Origin: Rhodanobacter sp. B05
Lineage (GTDB): Bacteria > Pseudomonadota > Gammaproteobacteria > Xanthomonadales > Rhodanobacteraceae
NCBI RefSeq assembly: GCF_002001085.1
Contig: NZ_MUNU01000009.1
Span: 124,001 to 188,000 of the forward strand
Reading direction: 5' to 3'
Length of the DNA: 64,000 nucleotides
The notes beneath the pieces were generated by a model. That model saw only the letters and a program-made list of their open reading frames with translations, had not been told where the DNA came from and searched no databases. Shown here in pieces: positions 38,893 to 48,588 of the stretch (the stretch's first letter is position 1; each line of letters starts with the position of its first letter). The position numbers and the translations under genes were made by a program.

Positions 38893-39031
38893 GCAAAGCT
38901 TCGGAGGCACCGCCACGAAGCGGGTTTCGAACGGTTTGGCCAACGGAATTTCCATATGTGTACCATGCGGCATGACAGTTGCATGCCATGGTACTTGTCC
39001 TGAGCTCGTGGCGGGCCGCAGGGGGGAGTAA

Positions 39032-39442
39032 GTGAATTTGAACGTGAGTGCTAGTGACTTGGCGGGCCTCAAGGTCTTGGTGATCGATGACTCCAAGACC
39101 ATTCGCCGTACCGCGGAGACCCTGCTGAAGAAAGAGGGCTGCGAGGTGTTGACTGCGGTCGACGGCTTCGAGGCCCTGGCCAAGATCTCCGACCAGAAGC
39201 CGGCGATCATTTTCGTCGACATCATGATGCCGCGGCTCGACGGCTACCAGACCTGCGCGTTGATCAAGAACAACCCCCAGTTTCGCGCCACGCCGGTGAT
39301 CATGCTCAGTTCGAAGGACGGTCTGTTCGACAAGGCACGCGGCCGCATCGTGGGCGCCGAGCAGTACCTGACCAAGCCATTCACGCGCGACGAGTTGCTC
39401 GGCGCGATCCATCGCCATGTCAGCATTGCTGCGAGCCACTGA
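39032..39442 (+). CDS. pilG: Twitching motility response regulator PilG
   Basis: Single-domain CheY-like regulator (136 residues) phosphorylated by ChpA that promotes pilus extension. It starts at GTG 39032, with GGGGGAG upstream. The acidic pair is in VIDDSKTIRRTAE, the phospho-acceptor Asp in IFVDIMMPRLDGYQT, and the conserved Lys in YLTKPFTRDEL. An N-terminal tail of about 15 residues is typical of PilG. It leads the pilGHIJ-chpABC operon. Confidence 0.96.
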   Translation: MNLNVSASDLAGLKVLVIDDSKTIRRTAETLLKKEGCEVLTAVDGFEALAKISDQKPAIIFVDIMMPRLDGYQTCALIKNNPQFRATPVIMLSSKDGLFDKARGRIVGAEQYLTKPFTRDELLGAIHRHVSIAASH

Positions 39443-39464
39443 CTGCAGATTCTGAGGGGGACCT

Positions 39465-39836
39465 GTGGCCAACATACTCATCATCGACGATTCACCGACC
39501 GACGTACGCGTGTTCACCACGTTGCTGGAGCGGGCCGGACATCAGGTTGCTGCAGTGAGCACCGCCGAGGAAGGCATCGAACGGGTGCGCGCCGCGTTGC
39601 CGGACCTGGTCATCATGGACGTCATCATGCCTGGGATGAATGGTTTCCAGGCGACGCGCACGCTTACACGCGACCCGAAAACCCAGCATGTTCCGGTGGT
39701 GATGATCACTACCAAGTCGATGGAAACCGATCGGGTCTGGGGCATGCGCCAAGGGGCTCGCGCGTTCATCACCAAGCCGGTGAACGAGAAGGAATTGCTG
39801 GCCTGCATCAACGATTTGCTGTCGAGTGGAACATGA
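39465..39836 (+). CDS. pilH: Twitching motility response regulator PilH
   Basis: Second single-domain CheY-like regulator (123 residues), generally the phosphate sink or retraction-linked partner of PilG. It starts at GTG 39465 (next residues ANILIIDDSPTDVRV). Phospho-acceptor Asp is in LVIMDVIMPGMNGFQAT and the conserved Lys in FITKPVNEKELL. The stop overlaps the pilI start (ATGA). Confidence 0.95.
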   Translation: MANILIIDDSPTDVRVFTTLLERAGHQVAAVSTAEEGIERVRAALPDLVIMDVIMPGMNGFQATRTLTRDPKTQHVPVVMITTKSMETDRVWGMRQGARAFITKPVNEKELLACINDLLSSGT

Positions 39837-40372
39837 ACCAGTCCGTCAACCGTACCCCGTTCGAGATTCTGGCCCGCTACGAGCGGCTATCGCTGGCGCA
39901 TGCCTCCGACACGCAGGACAAGTTCGAGGCGCCCGGATTGTGGCGTGGCATCGGTTTCCGCGTCGGTTCGCGGACGCTGGTGAGCGGTATCGACGAGATC
40001 AACGAGCTGCTTGCCGTGCCGGTGCTCACGCCGGTGCCTGGAACCCAGCCGTGGCTGCTTGGCGTGGCCAATGTCCGCGGCAACCTGGTGCCGGTGGTCG
40101 ATTTTGCGCGCTTCCTGTTTGGCGAGCGCACGCAGCATTCCGATCGCAGCCGCCTGCTGGTGGTGCGCCAGGGCAGCGGCAACGTGGCACTGCTGGTGGA
40201 TGAAGTATTCGGCCAGCGCACGGTGGACGAGGAGCAGCGACAACACACCCGGGACGAGGACGACCCGCGGCTGGTCCGTTTCGTGGACAGCAGGGTGGGC
40301 GAGCAGCAACTGGCGATTTTCAGCATGGGCCGGCTGGTGCGTGCCCCGGATTTCCGTCAGGCCGCGGCGTGA
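39833..40372 (+). CDS. pilI: CheW-like adaptor PilI
   Basis: Adaptor of 179 residues linking the receptor PilJ to the kinase ChpA. It is a CheW domain with GFRVGSRTLVSGIDEINELL, TPVPGTQPWLLGVANVRGNL, VPVVDFARFLFG and VALLVDEVFGQRTV. The next gene, pilJ, begins 145 nt later. That gap has no gene and only an AT-rich TATAAC near 40490. Confidence 0.94.
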   Translation: MNQSVNRTPFEILARYERLSLAHASDTQDKFEAPGLWRGIGFRVGSRTLVSGIDEINELLAVPVLTPVPGTQPWLLGVANVRGNLVPVVDFARFLFGERTQHSDRSRLLVVRQGSGNVALLVDEVFGQRTVDEEQRQHTRDEDDPRLVRFVDSRVGEQQLAIFSMGRLVRAPDFRQAAA

Positions 40373-40517
40373 TGGCAGGGTAACTCCGGCAGGTGAAGGG
40401 GGCCGGCGCCGGTGCGGGTCGGAAATTTGGAAGAACAGCCCTGGCCAGTAGCCGCCTCAGGCGATGCGGCAACGGCGATGCATAGCGGCATATAACAGTT
40501 AGACCGATGAGGTGAAC

Positions 40518-42548
40518 ATGAGCACTACAGGGGGCGTCAGCCGGGAACGCGGATATACCGCACTCATTGTCCTGCTGCTGATCGCGATCGGCTTTGCGGC
40601 ACTCGACTTCTTCATGCTCAACCAGAAGAACGGCGAGGATCGTCAGGCGAGCGCGCTGACCACGCAAATCCAGGTGCTGTCGCAGCAGACGGCGAAATTC
40701 GCGCTGGAATCCGCCGACGGCAACGTCGAATCCTTCAAGGAGCTCGAAGGCACCCGCAATGCCATCGACTCGGCCGTGAAGCGACTGAACAAGGGCGATC
40801 CGTCCAGCGGCATGAAACCCTATGCCGACAACAACGCCACGCCGGCGGGACGCGCCGCCAGCGCCCTCGATGCTTCGTGGGCGCAGCTGGATGCGGATAT
40901 CGGCAAGATCCTGTCGAACAAGGCCGTCGTGCTCGATTCCGGCCAGCGCGCCGCCACGCTGTCGCAGCAGATGCCCTTGCTCAACTCCAGCATGGAGCAG
41001 GTGGTCAACATCCTGCAGCAACGCAATGGCAGCTCCGAGCAGATGCTCGGTACCTCGCGCCAGATGCTGTCGGCCGACCGCATCATCCGCCGCGTGCAGG
41101 AAGTGCTGCAGGGCGGCGACAACGCCCAGTCGGCCGCCGATGGCCTGTCGCGCGATGCGCAGCTCTACGGCAACGTGCTGAAGGGGCTGATCGAAGGCAA
41201 TTCCGACAGTGGCGTCAGGCCGATCGCCGACGCGAATGCGCGCAAGATCCTCACCGACATGGACGCCAACTGGGCCAAGCTGGCAGATCCCGTGGCCAAG
41301 CTGGTCTCGGCCGCCAGCAACATCGCGGATGTGAAGCGCGCCGGCAACCAGGCCTCGCTGGATTCGCAGACGGTGCTGCTGCGCGCGAACGACCTGTCCG
41401 ACCAGATCGGCAAGCTGCCGCTGCGCCGGCTGTTCCCGAATGTCTGGTGGGGCCTGTTCGGTGCGATCGCCGCGGTGGCCTTCGCGCTGCTGCTGGTCAT
41501 CGCCCTGGTCGGCGATCAGCGCCGCCGCTTCGCCAGCAGTACCGAGCTTAACCAGCGCAACCAGGAGGCGATCATGCGCCTGCTGGACGAAATGGGTTCG
41601 CTCGCCGAGGGCGACCTCACCGTGAAGACCACGGTGTCCGAGGACATCACCGGCGCCATTGCCGACTCGGTGAATTACGCCATCGACGAGCTGCGATCGT
41701 TGGTGACCACCATCAACGAGACCTCCGAACAGGTCTCGTCGTCGGCGCAGGAAACCCAGACCACCGCCCGCCACCTGGCCGATGCGGCCGAGCAGCAGGC
41801 GCAGCAGATCAGTTCGGCGACCTCCGCGATCAACCAGATCGTGAGTTCGATGGACGTGGTATCGAAGGACTCCGCGGAGTCGGCCGACGTGGCCGAGCGC
41901 TCGGTGAAGATCGCCTCGCGCGGCGCCGAAGTGGTGCGCGAAACGATCTCCGGCATGGACTCGATCCGTGACCAGATCCAGGAGACTTCCAAGCGCATCA
42001 AGCGTCTGGGCGAATCCTCGCAGGAGATCGGCTCGATCGTGGAACTGATCAACGACATTGCCGAGCAGACCAACATCCTCGCCTTGAACGCGGCGATCCA
42101 GGCCGCCTCCGCCGGTGAGGCGGGTCGCGGCTTCGCGGTGGTTGCGGACGAAGTGCAGCGACTGGCGGAACGTTCCACCAGCGCCACCAAGCGTATCGAG
42201 ACCCTGGTGCAGACGATTCAGTCCGATACCAACGAAGCGGTGAACTCGATGGAACAGACCACCGCCGAGGTGGTGGCCGGTGCCCGTCTGGCCGAGGATG
42301 CCGGCAGCGCGCTGGGTGACATCGAGCGCGTCTCGCACGATCTGTCCGCGCTGATTCAGAACATCTCCACCGCAGCACGCGAGCAGTCTGCGGCGGCGAC
42401 GGATGTTTCGCATTCGATGAACGCGATTCAGGAAATTACCTCGCAGACCTCGCAGGGCGCCAGCCAGACCGCCGACTCGATCGGTACGCTGGCGCAGCTG
42501 GCGAGCGATCTGCGGCGCTCGGTGGCGCACTTCAAGCTGCCGGGATGA
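40518..42548 (+). CDS. pilJ: Type IV pilus methyl-accepting chemoreceptor PilJ
   Basis: Polar membrane receptor of 676 residues that signals surface contact or pilus tension. I use ATG 40518 with GAGGTG ahead of it; GTG 40512 is in frame. It has a first membrane helix (about 15-35), a periplasmic region with two PilJ-type modules, a second helix (about 307-330, [20 protein letters not shown]), HAMP, and a signalling domain with hairpin tip [21 protein letters not shown] methylation system would act on it, but no pilK methyltransferase gene lies between pilJ and chpA. Confidence 0.95.
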   Translation: MSTTGGVSRERGYTALIVLLLIAIGFAALDFFMLNQKNGEDRQASALTTQIQVLSQQTAKFALESADGNVESFKELEGTRNAIDSAVKRLNKGDPSSGMKPYADNNATPAGRAASALDASWAQLDADIGKILSNKAVVLDSGQRAATLSQQMPLLNSSMEQVVNILQQRNGSSEQMLGTSRQMLSADRIIRRVQEVLQGGDNAQSAADGLSRDAQLYGNVLKGLIEGNSDSGVRPIADANARKILTDMDANWAKLADPVAKLVSAASNIADVKRAGNQASLDSQTVLLRANDLSDQIGKLPLRRLFPNVWWGLFGAIAAVAFALLLVIALVGDQRRRFASSTELNQRNQEAIMRLLDEMGSLAEGDLTVKTTVSEDITGAIADSVNYAIDELRSLVTTINETSEQVSSSAQETQTTARHLADAAEQQAQQISSATSAINQIVSSMDVVSKDSAESADVAERSVKIASRGAEVVRETISGMDSIRDQIQETSKRIKRLGESSQEIGSIVELINDIAEQTNILALNAAIQAASAGEAGRGFAVVADEVQRLAERSTSATKRIETLVQTIQSDTNEAVNSMEQTTAEVVAGARLAEDAGSALGDIERVSHDLSALIQNISTAAREQSAAATDVSHSMNAIQEITSQTSQGASQTADSIGTLAQLASDLRRSVAHFKLPG

Positions 42549-42651
42549 TGTCGGTCGGAGCGGATACCAGCCGGATGAACACAAGCACAAAACGGGGGGC
42601 AGTCTCGCTGGTTTCGCCATGCCTGCATGGCGCGACCGTTGAGAGAGGCGC

Positions 42652-45600
42652 ATGAGACTTCAAGACCACATCGATTTCACTACGCTGCAGTGGGTCAAGC
42701 CGGAGCTCGACGATACCTTGTCGATCGCCCGCGAGGCACTGGAGTCCTACGTCGACAATCCCGACAAGCGCGATTTCATGCGCACTTGCGCGGATCATCT
42801 GCATCAGGTGCATGGCACGCTGAAGATGGTCGAGCTGTATGGCGCGGCGACGGTCACCGCGGAAATGGAGACCCTGGTCGGCGCCTTGCTGGACGACAGG
42901 GTCACCCAGCGCGAGGAGGCCTACGCCGCCCTCATGCGCGGCCTGATGCAATTGCCGGATTACCTGGAACGATTGTCCAGCGGCCATCGCGATGTGCCGG
43001 TGGTGCTGCTGCCGTTGCTCAACGATCTGCGCGCCACGCGCGGGGAAGAACCGCTGCCCGAATCGGCGATGTTCCATCCCAACCTGGACGCGTTCCTGCC
43101 CGAGCAGGCGCCCGCCGCAATGAGCGAGACGTATGCCGCCTCCCATCGTGGTGAGTTGTCGGGCCTGCGGCTGCGCTTCCAGCATCAGCTGCTGGCCTGG
43201 TTCCGCGGGCAGGATACCGCGCAACAACTAGTCGGCATGCGCAAGACCCTGCTGGCGATCACCGCACGCTGCTACCACGTGCATGGCCGCCGTCTGTGGT
43301 GGATTGCCGCCGGTGTACTGGAAGGTCTCGAGCAGGGGATGCTCAAGGGCCAAGGCGCCGAAGTGCGCCAGCTGATCGGCAAGGTCGACCGCAACATCCG
43401 CCTGTTGATCGAGCATGGCGAAGGCAGCCTGCGCGCCGGCGATGCCGACGAGGTGGCCTGCAAGCTGCTCTACATCGTGGCGCAGGCCAAGCAGCGCAGC
43501 CCGCAGATGGAGCAGTTGCGCATCACCTACGGGCTGGACAACCTGCTGCCGGACGCCGGCGAGCTGGAGCATGCGCGCGGCTCGATGGCCGGGCACAACC
43601 GTGCCTTGCTCGACTCGGTGTCGCGTGCGCTGAAGGATGACTTGCTGCGCGTGAAGGAAGCTCTGGATCTGTTCCTGCGCCAGCAGGATGGTGACCCGGC
43701 GCAACTGGCTGCGCAGGGCGAAGTGCTTGAGCGGGTGGGCGACACGCTGGGCATGCTGGCGCTGGCCGTCCCGCGTCGGGTGGTTACCGAACAGCGTCGG
43801 GTGCTTGACGAAATCTCCAATCGTCTGCGGCCTGCCGACGAGGAAACGCTGCTGGACGTGGCTGGCGCCTTGCTCTACGTCGAGGCCTCGCTGGACGACC
43901 ATATCGAGAGTCTGGGTTCGGAAGACGAACAGCCCACCAACGAGGCCATGCAGGGCCTGCCGCGCAGCGAGGCGCTGGGTGTCGTGTCCACCTTGATGCA
44001 GGAGGCGATCGGGAATACCGGCGGCGTGAAGGATGCCATCGTGGCCTTCGTGGAATCCGGCTGGGAGCACGACCGTCTTGCCGGCGCCCCGTTGCTGATG
44101 GATGAAGTGGCCGGCGCCATGCGCATGCTGTCGTCGCCGCGCCCGGCCGAACTCGCCCAGGGCGTGGGCCGGTTCATCGACAATGAATTGTTGCAGGATC
44201 GTCGCGTGCCCAGCGGCGCGCAGATGGATCACCTGGCCGATGCGCTGGCGGCGCTGGAGTATTACCTCGAGGCGGCACGCGAACACCGCGGCGGCCTGGA
44301 GCACATCCTCGACGTGGCCGAACACAGCCTCGGCCAACTGGGCTACTGGCCGCTGCCAGCCATGCGCGCCGCACCGGAATCCCCGGCGCAACCGGCGCCC
44401 GGTCCGACGCATGCCGGCGCCGGCATGGAGCACGAACAGCATCCCGAGCTGACCGAGTCGGTCAGCCTGTTGCCGGGCGAGGATCTGGGCAAGCTGTTCA
44501 TCGGCGAGTCGCAGCCCTCGGCCGAACATCCGCATGACCTCGACGGGCTCCGCCTGGCCGAGACCGAATCAACCGGACCGGCGGCTCTCGAGGGAGCCAC
44601 GGCGACGCATCCGGACGAGGACTGGATCGAGGTCGAGGAAGAGGTGGTCGAGCAGGCCCCCGTTCGCGACGCGCTCGCTGCGAATACCCGTTTCAATGCC
44701 AATGCCGAGGGTATCGACGACGACATCCGCGAGATCTTCCTGGAAGAAATGCAGGAGGAAATCGACAACCTCGCGAATGCGGAAAAAGCATGGCTGGCCG
44801 ATCCGACGCAGACCTCTTCGCTGGTCGGCATCCGCCGTTCGTTCCACACCTTGAAGGGTTCCGGTCGCCTGGTGGGTGCTGGCGTACTGGGCGAGTTCGC
44901 CTGGAAAGTCGAGGACATGCTGAATCGCGTGCTCGACAACACGATCGAGCCGAATCAGAACGTGCAGGACCTGATACGTCATGCCATCGATGCACTGCCG
45001 CAGTTGCTGGCCGCGCTCAAGGGCGAGGCCACTCCGGACGCGCCGCTCAGCGCGATAATGCACACCGCCGAGCAACTTGCGGCGGGCCACCCGGCGCGTC
45101 TGGAAGACCAGGCGCCGCGTGCCACGGAGACGGTCACGCGCACGGTAGTCCGGCGTGTGCCGCGCGCCAGCGTCGAAGCGGAAGCGGTGCCGCAGGCTGG
45201 CCTCACCGATGCGGCGACCGCAGCCGCGGCGCCCGCGCCGGAGATGCATGAGCCGGGGATCGCGCTGCCGGTGATGCCGCCGGTGGACCCGGTGCTGCTG
45301 GAGATCCTGCGCAGCGAAGTGGCGCAATACCTGCAGACCATTCGTGCCGCGATCCAGCGTAGCGACACCGAACTGCCGATCAGCGAGGAATTGTTGCGCG
45401 CGGTGCATACCTTGCACGGCGCGATCGCGATGGTCGACATCCCGTTGCTGACCCAGTTGTTGTCACCGCTGGAGGGTTTGTTCAAGCGTCTGCGTGCGTC
45501 CGGCCAGTCACTCTCGGCGGTGGGCGTACGCCTGCTCGGCCAGTCGGTCGATGTGGTCGATCGCGTCATGAGCCAGTTCGATGCGGTGGAGCCGCGGTTG

Positions 45601-48588
45601 CCGGATGCCAGCGCGCTGACTGCGCAGATCATCGAGATGCGGGACGAGTATCCGGAATCCCAGGTGGCGCACGTGGTGTACGAATCGCCCGGGCATGGCG
45701 ATGTGCATGATGAGCCGGTCCGGGAAGAGGAGCACCTCGTCGACGATGAGGGGATGACCGCTTCGACGCGATCTGGCGAGCACGAGCCGATCGACACGAC
45801 GATCACTCCGGTCGATGACCGGCATGCTGACGTCGCTGCCGAGATGGCCGCGGCGCTGAGTGCGTTCGAGCCAGTCGATAGCGCCAGCGATCACGCCGCC
45901 GCCGAGCGTGCTGCGGCGGAGCGGGCCGCCGCCGAGCAAGCTGCCGCGGAGCATGCAGCGGCCGAGCAGGCTGCAGTCGAGCAAGCTGCCGCGGAGCATG
46001 CAGCGGCCGAGCGGGCTGCCGCGGAGCGCGCAGCGGCTGAACAGGCGGCTGCCGAGCGCGCTGCCGCTGAGCGTGCGGCGGCGGAGCACGCCGCTGCAGA
46101 GCACGCAGCAGCAGAGCACGCAGCAGCAGAGCGAGCCGCCGCTGAGCAAGCTGCGGCCGATCAGGATGTGTCGGAGGAAACGCCGGAGCACGCCTTCGCG
46201 CTGGCCGGAAGTGGCCAGATCGATGCGGATCTGCTGGAAGTCTTCGTCGACGAGGCGCGCGAGATTCTCGACCATGCCGATGGCGTGCTGGCTCAATGGC
46301 ATGCCGAACCCACCGAACTGTCCAGCGTGGGTGAGTTGCAACGCGACCTGCATACCCTGAAGGGCGGCGCCAGGATCGCGGGTCTGGTACCGCTGGGCGA
46401 TCTCGCCCATGCGATCGAGACCGTGCTTGAAAAGCCGATTCGCGATGCCAGCAGGACCGGTGCGTTGATTGGCACGCTGGAGGCGAGTTTTGACCGGTTG
46501 CACGCCCTGGTGCAGCGGGTGTCACAAGGCCAGATACTGGAATATCCGCAGGCGATGATCGACCGCCTGCTTGGCATGGCCGGCGAAACCGCTCTGAGCG
46601 ACGACACCGAGGTGGCATTCGTTGCGGCCCCGACTCCGCTCGAGGATGTCCCGCGGCTGGCGACGCCCGTCGCCGTCGATGCTAGTGATCTGCCCGAGCT
46701 GCTGCCGGAAATGGAGCAGGAAGTCCATTCGCCGCAGGAGCAGATCCGCGTCCGCGCCGACCTGCTCGACAGCCTGGTCAACCACGCTGGCGAAGTGGCC
46801 ATCTATCGTTCGCGGTTGGAACAGCAGGTGGCCGGGTATCGGTTCAACCTGGTCGAGCTGGAACAGACCGTGGCTCGCCTGCGCAGCCAGCTGCGCATGC
46901 TGGAAATCGAAACCGAGGCACAGATCATCGCGCGCTTCCAGCGCGAGCACCGCGAGGCGGGCCTGACGGTATTCGATCCGCTCGAGCTCGATCGTTATTC
47001 CCAATTGCAGCAGTACTCGCGTGCGCTGGCCGAGTCGGTATCCGATCTGGTGTCGATCCAGAACATGCTGGATGAGCTGACCCGCCAGGCCGAGACCCTG
47101 CTGATCCAGCAGTCGCGTGTCAGTACCGAGCTGCAGGACGGCTTGTTGCGCACGCGCATGCTGCCGTTCGACACCATGGTGCCGAACCTGCGCCGTACCC
47201 TGCGCCAGGCCGCCCAGGAACAGGGCAAGCACGCCCAGCTCTACGTGGACGGTGCGCACGGCGAAATGGACCGCAACCTGCTCGACCGCATCAAGGCGCC
47301 GTTCGAGCACATGCTGCGCAATGCGATCGCGCACGGCGTCGAGAGCCCGGCGGAACGCCGCAAGGCCGGCAAGCCGGCCGAGGGTTCGGTGCATATCAAG
47401 GTCGCGCGCGAGGCGACCGAGGTGGTGATCCGGGTCAGCGACGATGGCCGTGGACTCAACCGCGAGGCGATCCGCAAGCGCGGCATCGAGCGCGGGCTGC
47501 TGCGCGCCGAGACCAAGCCCACCGACAACCAGCTGCTCTCGCTGATCACCCAGCCGGGCTTCTCCACCGCCAGCAAGGTGACCCAGCTGGCCGGCCGCGG
47601 CGTCGGCATGGACGTGGTGGCGAACGAGATCAAGCAGCTCGGTGGTTCGCTGTCGATCGAGTCCGAGGAGGGCCAGGGCAGTACCTTCGTGCTGCGTCTG
47701 CCGTTCACCCTCGCAGTGACCCAGGCCATCCTGGTGCGCATCGGTGAAGCCACCTTCGCGATCCCGATGACCTCGGTGCAGGGCGTGGCGCGGGTCAACC
47801 CGGACGATCTGGCCGCGCTGCTGGCCGAGGACGAGCCCTCGTTCCGGTACGGCAACGAGGATTACGGCATTCATGACCTGGCTGAGCTGCTCGGGTTGCC
47901 GCCCGGTCTTCCGACCGAGGACGAACAACAGCCGTTGCTGCTGACCCGTGCGGGCGATCTGCGCGCGGCAATCCGCATCGACGCGGTGCTTGGCTCACGC
48001 GAGATCGTGGTCAAGTCGGTGGGTCCGCAGATCAGTTCGGTGCCCGGTCTGCTCGGCGCCACGATCATGGGCGACGGTTCGGTGCTGATCATTCTGGATC
48101 TGGCGCCGCTGGTTCGTCACGGCATGATTCGCCGCGAGCAGCGCCTCGCCGAAGGTCTCAGCGCGGTGCAGGCTCCGGTCATCGAGGAGGTGAAGGAGCG
48201 GCCGCTGGTGATGGTGGTGGATGATTCGATCACCATGCGCAAGGTCACCACCCGCGTGCTTGAACGTCACGAGTACGAGGTCAGCACCGCCAAGGACGGT
48301 GTCGATGCGCTGGAGAAACTGCATGAACGCGTGCCGGATCTGATGCTGCTGGACATCGAGATGCCGCGCATGGATGGCTACGAACTGGCCAGTCACATGA
48401 AGGCGGATCCACGCCTGCGCGATGTGCCGATCATCATGATCACCTCGCGTACCGGCGACAAGCATCGCCAGCGTGCGTTCGACATCGGCGTGGAACGCTA
48501 TCTCGGCAAGCCGTACCAGGAGGCCGAGCTGTTGCTGCAAATCGGCGAAGTGCTTGAAAAGCGCGCGATGGAGCCGGTTCATGATTGA
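42652..48588 (+). CDS. chpA: Hybrid chemosensory histidine kinase ChpA (PilL)
   Basis: Giant CheA-type kinase of 1978 residues controlling pilus motors through PilG and PilH. Phosphotransfer His residues are at about 54 (HQVHGTLKM), 732 (HTLKGSGRL), 919 (HTLHGAIAM) and 1234 (HTLKGGARI); several further HPt-like regions are degenerate. A dimerisation helix pair begins near 1364, the ATPase domain (HMLRNAIAHGVE, DDGRGLN, GRGVGMDVV) spans about 1543-1683, a CheW domain about 1686-1830, and a C-terminal receiver starts near 1852 with Asp 1901 (LLDIEMPRMDG). Residues 1081-1170 are a pure Ala/Glu-rich repeat. It overlaps chpB by 8 nt. Confidence 0.95.
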   Translation: MRLQDHIDFTTLQWVKPELDDTLSIAREALESYVDNPDKRDFMRTCADHLHQVHGTLKMVELYGAATVTAEMETLVGALLDDRVTQREEAYAALMRGLMQLPDYLERLSSGHRDVPVVLLPLLNDLRATRGEEPLPESAMFHPNLDAFLPEQAPAAMSETYAASHRGELSGLRLRFQHQLLAWFRGQDTAQQLVGMRKTLLAITARCYHVHGRRLWWIAAGVLEGLEQGMLKGQGAEVRQLIGKVDRNIRLLIEHGEGSLRAGDADEVACKLLYIVAQAKQRSPQMEQLRITYGLDNLLPDAGELEHARGSMAGHNRALLDSVSRALKDDLLRVKEALDLFLRQQDGDPAQLAAQGEVLERVGDTLGMLALAVPRRVVTEQRRVLDEISNRLRPADEETLLDVAGALLYVEASLDDHIESLGSEDEQPTNEAMQGLPRSEALGVVSTLMQEAIGNTGGVKDAIVAFVESGWEHDRLAGAPLLMDEVAGAMRMLSSPRPAELAQGVGRFIDNELLQDRRVPSGAQMDHLADALAALEYYLEAAREHRGGLEHILDVAEHSLGQLGYWPLPAMRAAPESPAQPAPGPTHAGAGMEHEQHPELTESVSLLPGEDLGKLFIGESQPSAEHPHDLDGLRLAETESTGPAALEGATATHPDEDWIEVEEEVVEQAPVRDALAANTRFNANAEGIDDDIREIFLEEMQEEIDNLANAEKAWLADPTQTSSLVGIRRSFHTLKGSGRLVGAGVLGEFAWKVEDMLNRVLDNTIEPNQNVQDLIRHAIDALPQLLAALKGEATPDAPLSAIMHTAEQLAAGHPARLEDQAPRATETVTRTVVRRVPRASVEAEAVPQAGLTDAATAAAAPAPEMHEPGIALPVMPPVDPVLLEILRSEVAQYLQTIRAAIQRSDTELPISEELLRAVHTLHGAIAMVDIPLLTQLLSPLEGLFKRLRASGQSLSAVGVRLLGQSVDVVDRVMSQFDAVEPRLPDASALTAQIIEMRDEYPESQVAHVVYESPGHGDVHDEPVREEEHLVDDEGMTASTRSGEHEPIDTTITPVDDRHADVAAEMAAALSAFEPVDSASDHAAAERAAAERAAAEQAAAEHAAAEQAAVEQAAAEHAAAERAAAERAAAEQAAAERAAAERAAAEHAAAEHAAAEHAAAERAAAEQAAADQDVSEETPEHAFALAGSGQIDADLLEVFVDEAREILDHADGVLAQWHAEPTELSSVGELQRDLHTLKGGARIAGLVPLGDLAHAIETVLEKPIRDASRTGALIGTLEASFDRLHALVQRVSQGQILEYPQAMIDRLLGMAGETALSDDTEVAFVAAPTPLEDVPRLATPVAVDASDLPELLPEMEQEVHSPQEQIRVRADLLDSLVNHAGEVAIYRSRLEQQVAGYRFNLVELEQTVARLRSQLRMLEIETEAQIIARFQREHREAGLTVFDPLELDRYSQLQQYSRALAESVSDLVSIQNMLDELTRQAETLLIQQSRVSTELQDGLLRTRMLPFDTMVPNLRRTLRQAAQEQGKHAQLYVDGAHGEMDRNLLDRIKAPFEHMLRNAIAHGVESPAERRKAGKPAEGSVHIKVAREATEVVIRVSDDGRGLNREAIRKRGIERGLLRAETKPTDNQLLSLITQPGFSTASKVTQLAGRGVGMDVVANEIKQLGGSLSIESEEGQGSTFVLRLPFTLAVTQAILVRIGEATFAIPMTSVQGVARVNPDDLAALLAEDEPSFRYGNEDYGIHDLAELLGLPPGLPTEDEQQPLLLTRAGDLRAAIRIDAVLGSREIVVKSVGPQISSVPGLLGATIMGDGSVLIILDLAPLVRHGMIRREQRLAEGLSAVQAPVIEEVKERPLVMVVDDSITMRKVTTRVLERHEYEVSTAKDGVDALEKLHERVPDLMLLDIEMPRMDGYELASHMKADPRLRDVPIIMITSRTGDKHRQRAFDIGVERYLGKPYQEAELLLQIGEVLEKRAMEPVHD
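45892..46161 (+). repeat. AAAE(R/H/Q) codon repeat within chpA
   Basis: About 90 codons encode tandem AAAER, AAAEQ and AAAEH pentads (15-nt units of GCx GCx GCx GAG xxx). The codons vary between units, so it is not a fresh expansion everywhere, but runs near 46083-46130 are almost identical. The product would be a long charged helix linking the second and third clear HPt domains. Confidence 0.9.

Noticed and set aside
45892-46161. Tandem repeats as a CRISPR array
   Set aside because: The units are 15 nt, contiguous and in frame within chpA; there are no spacers.
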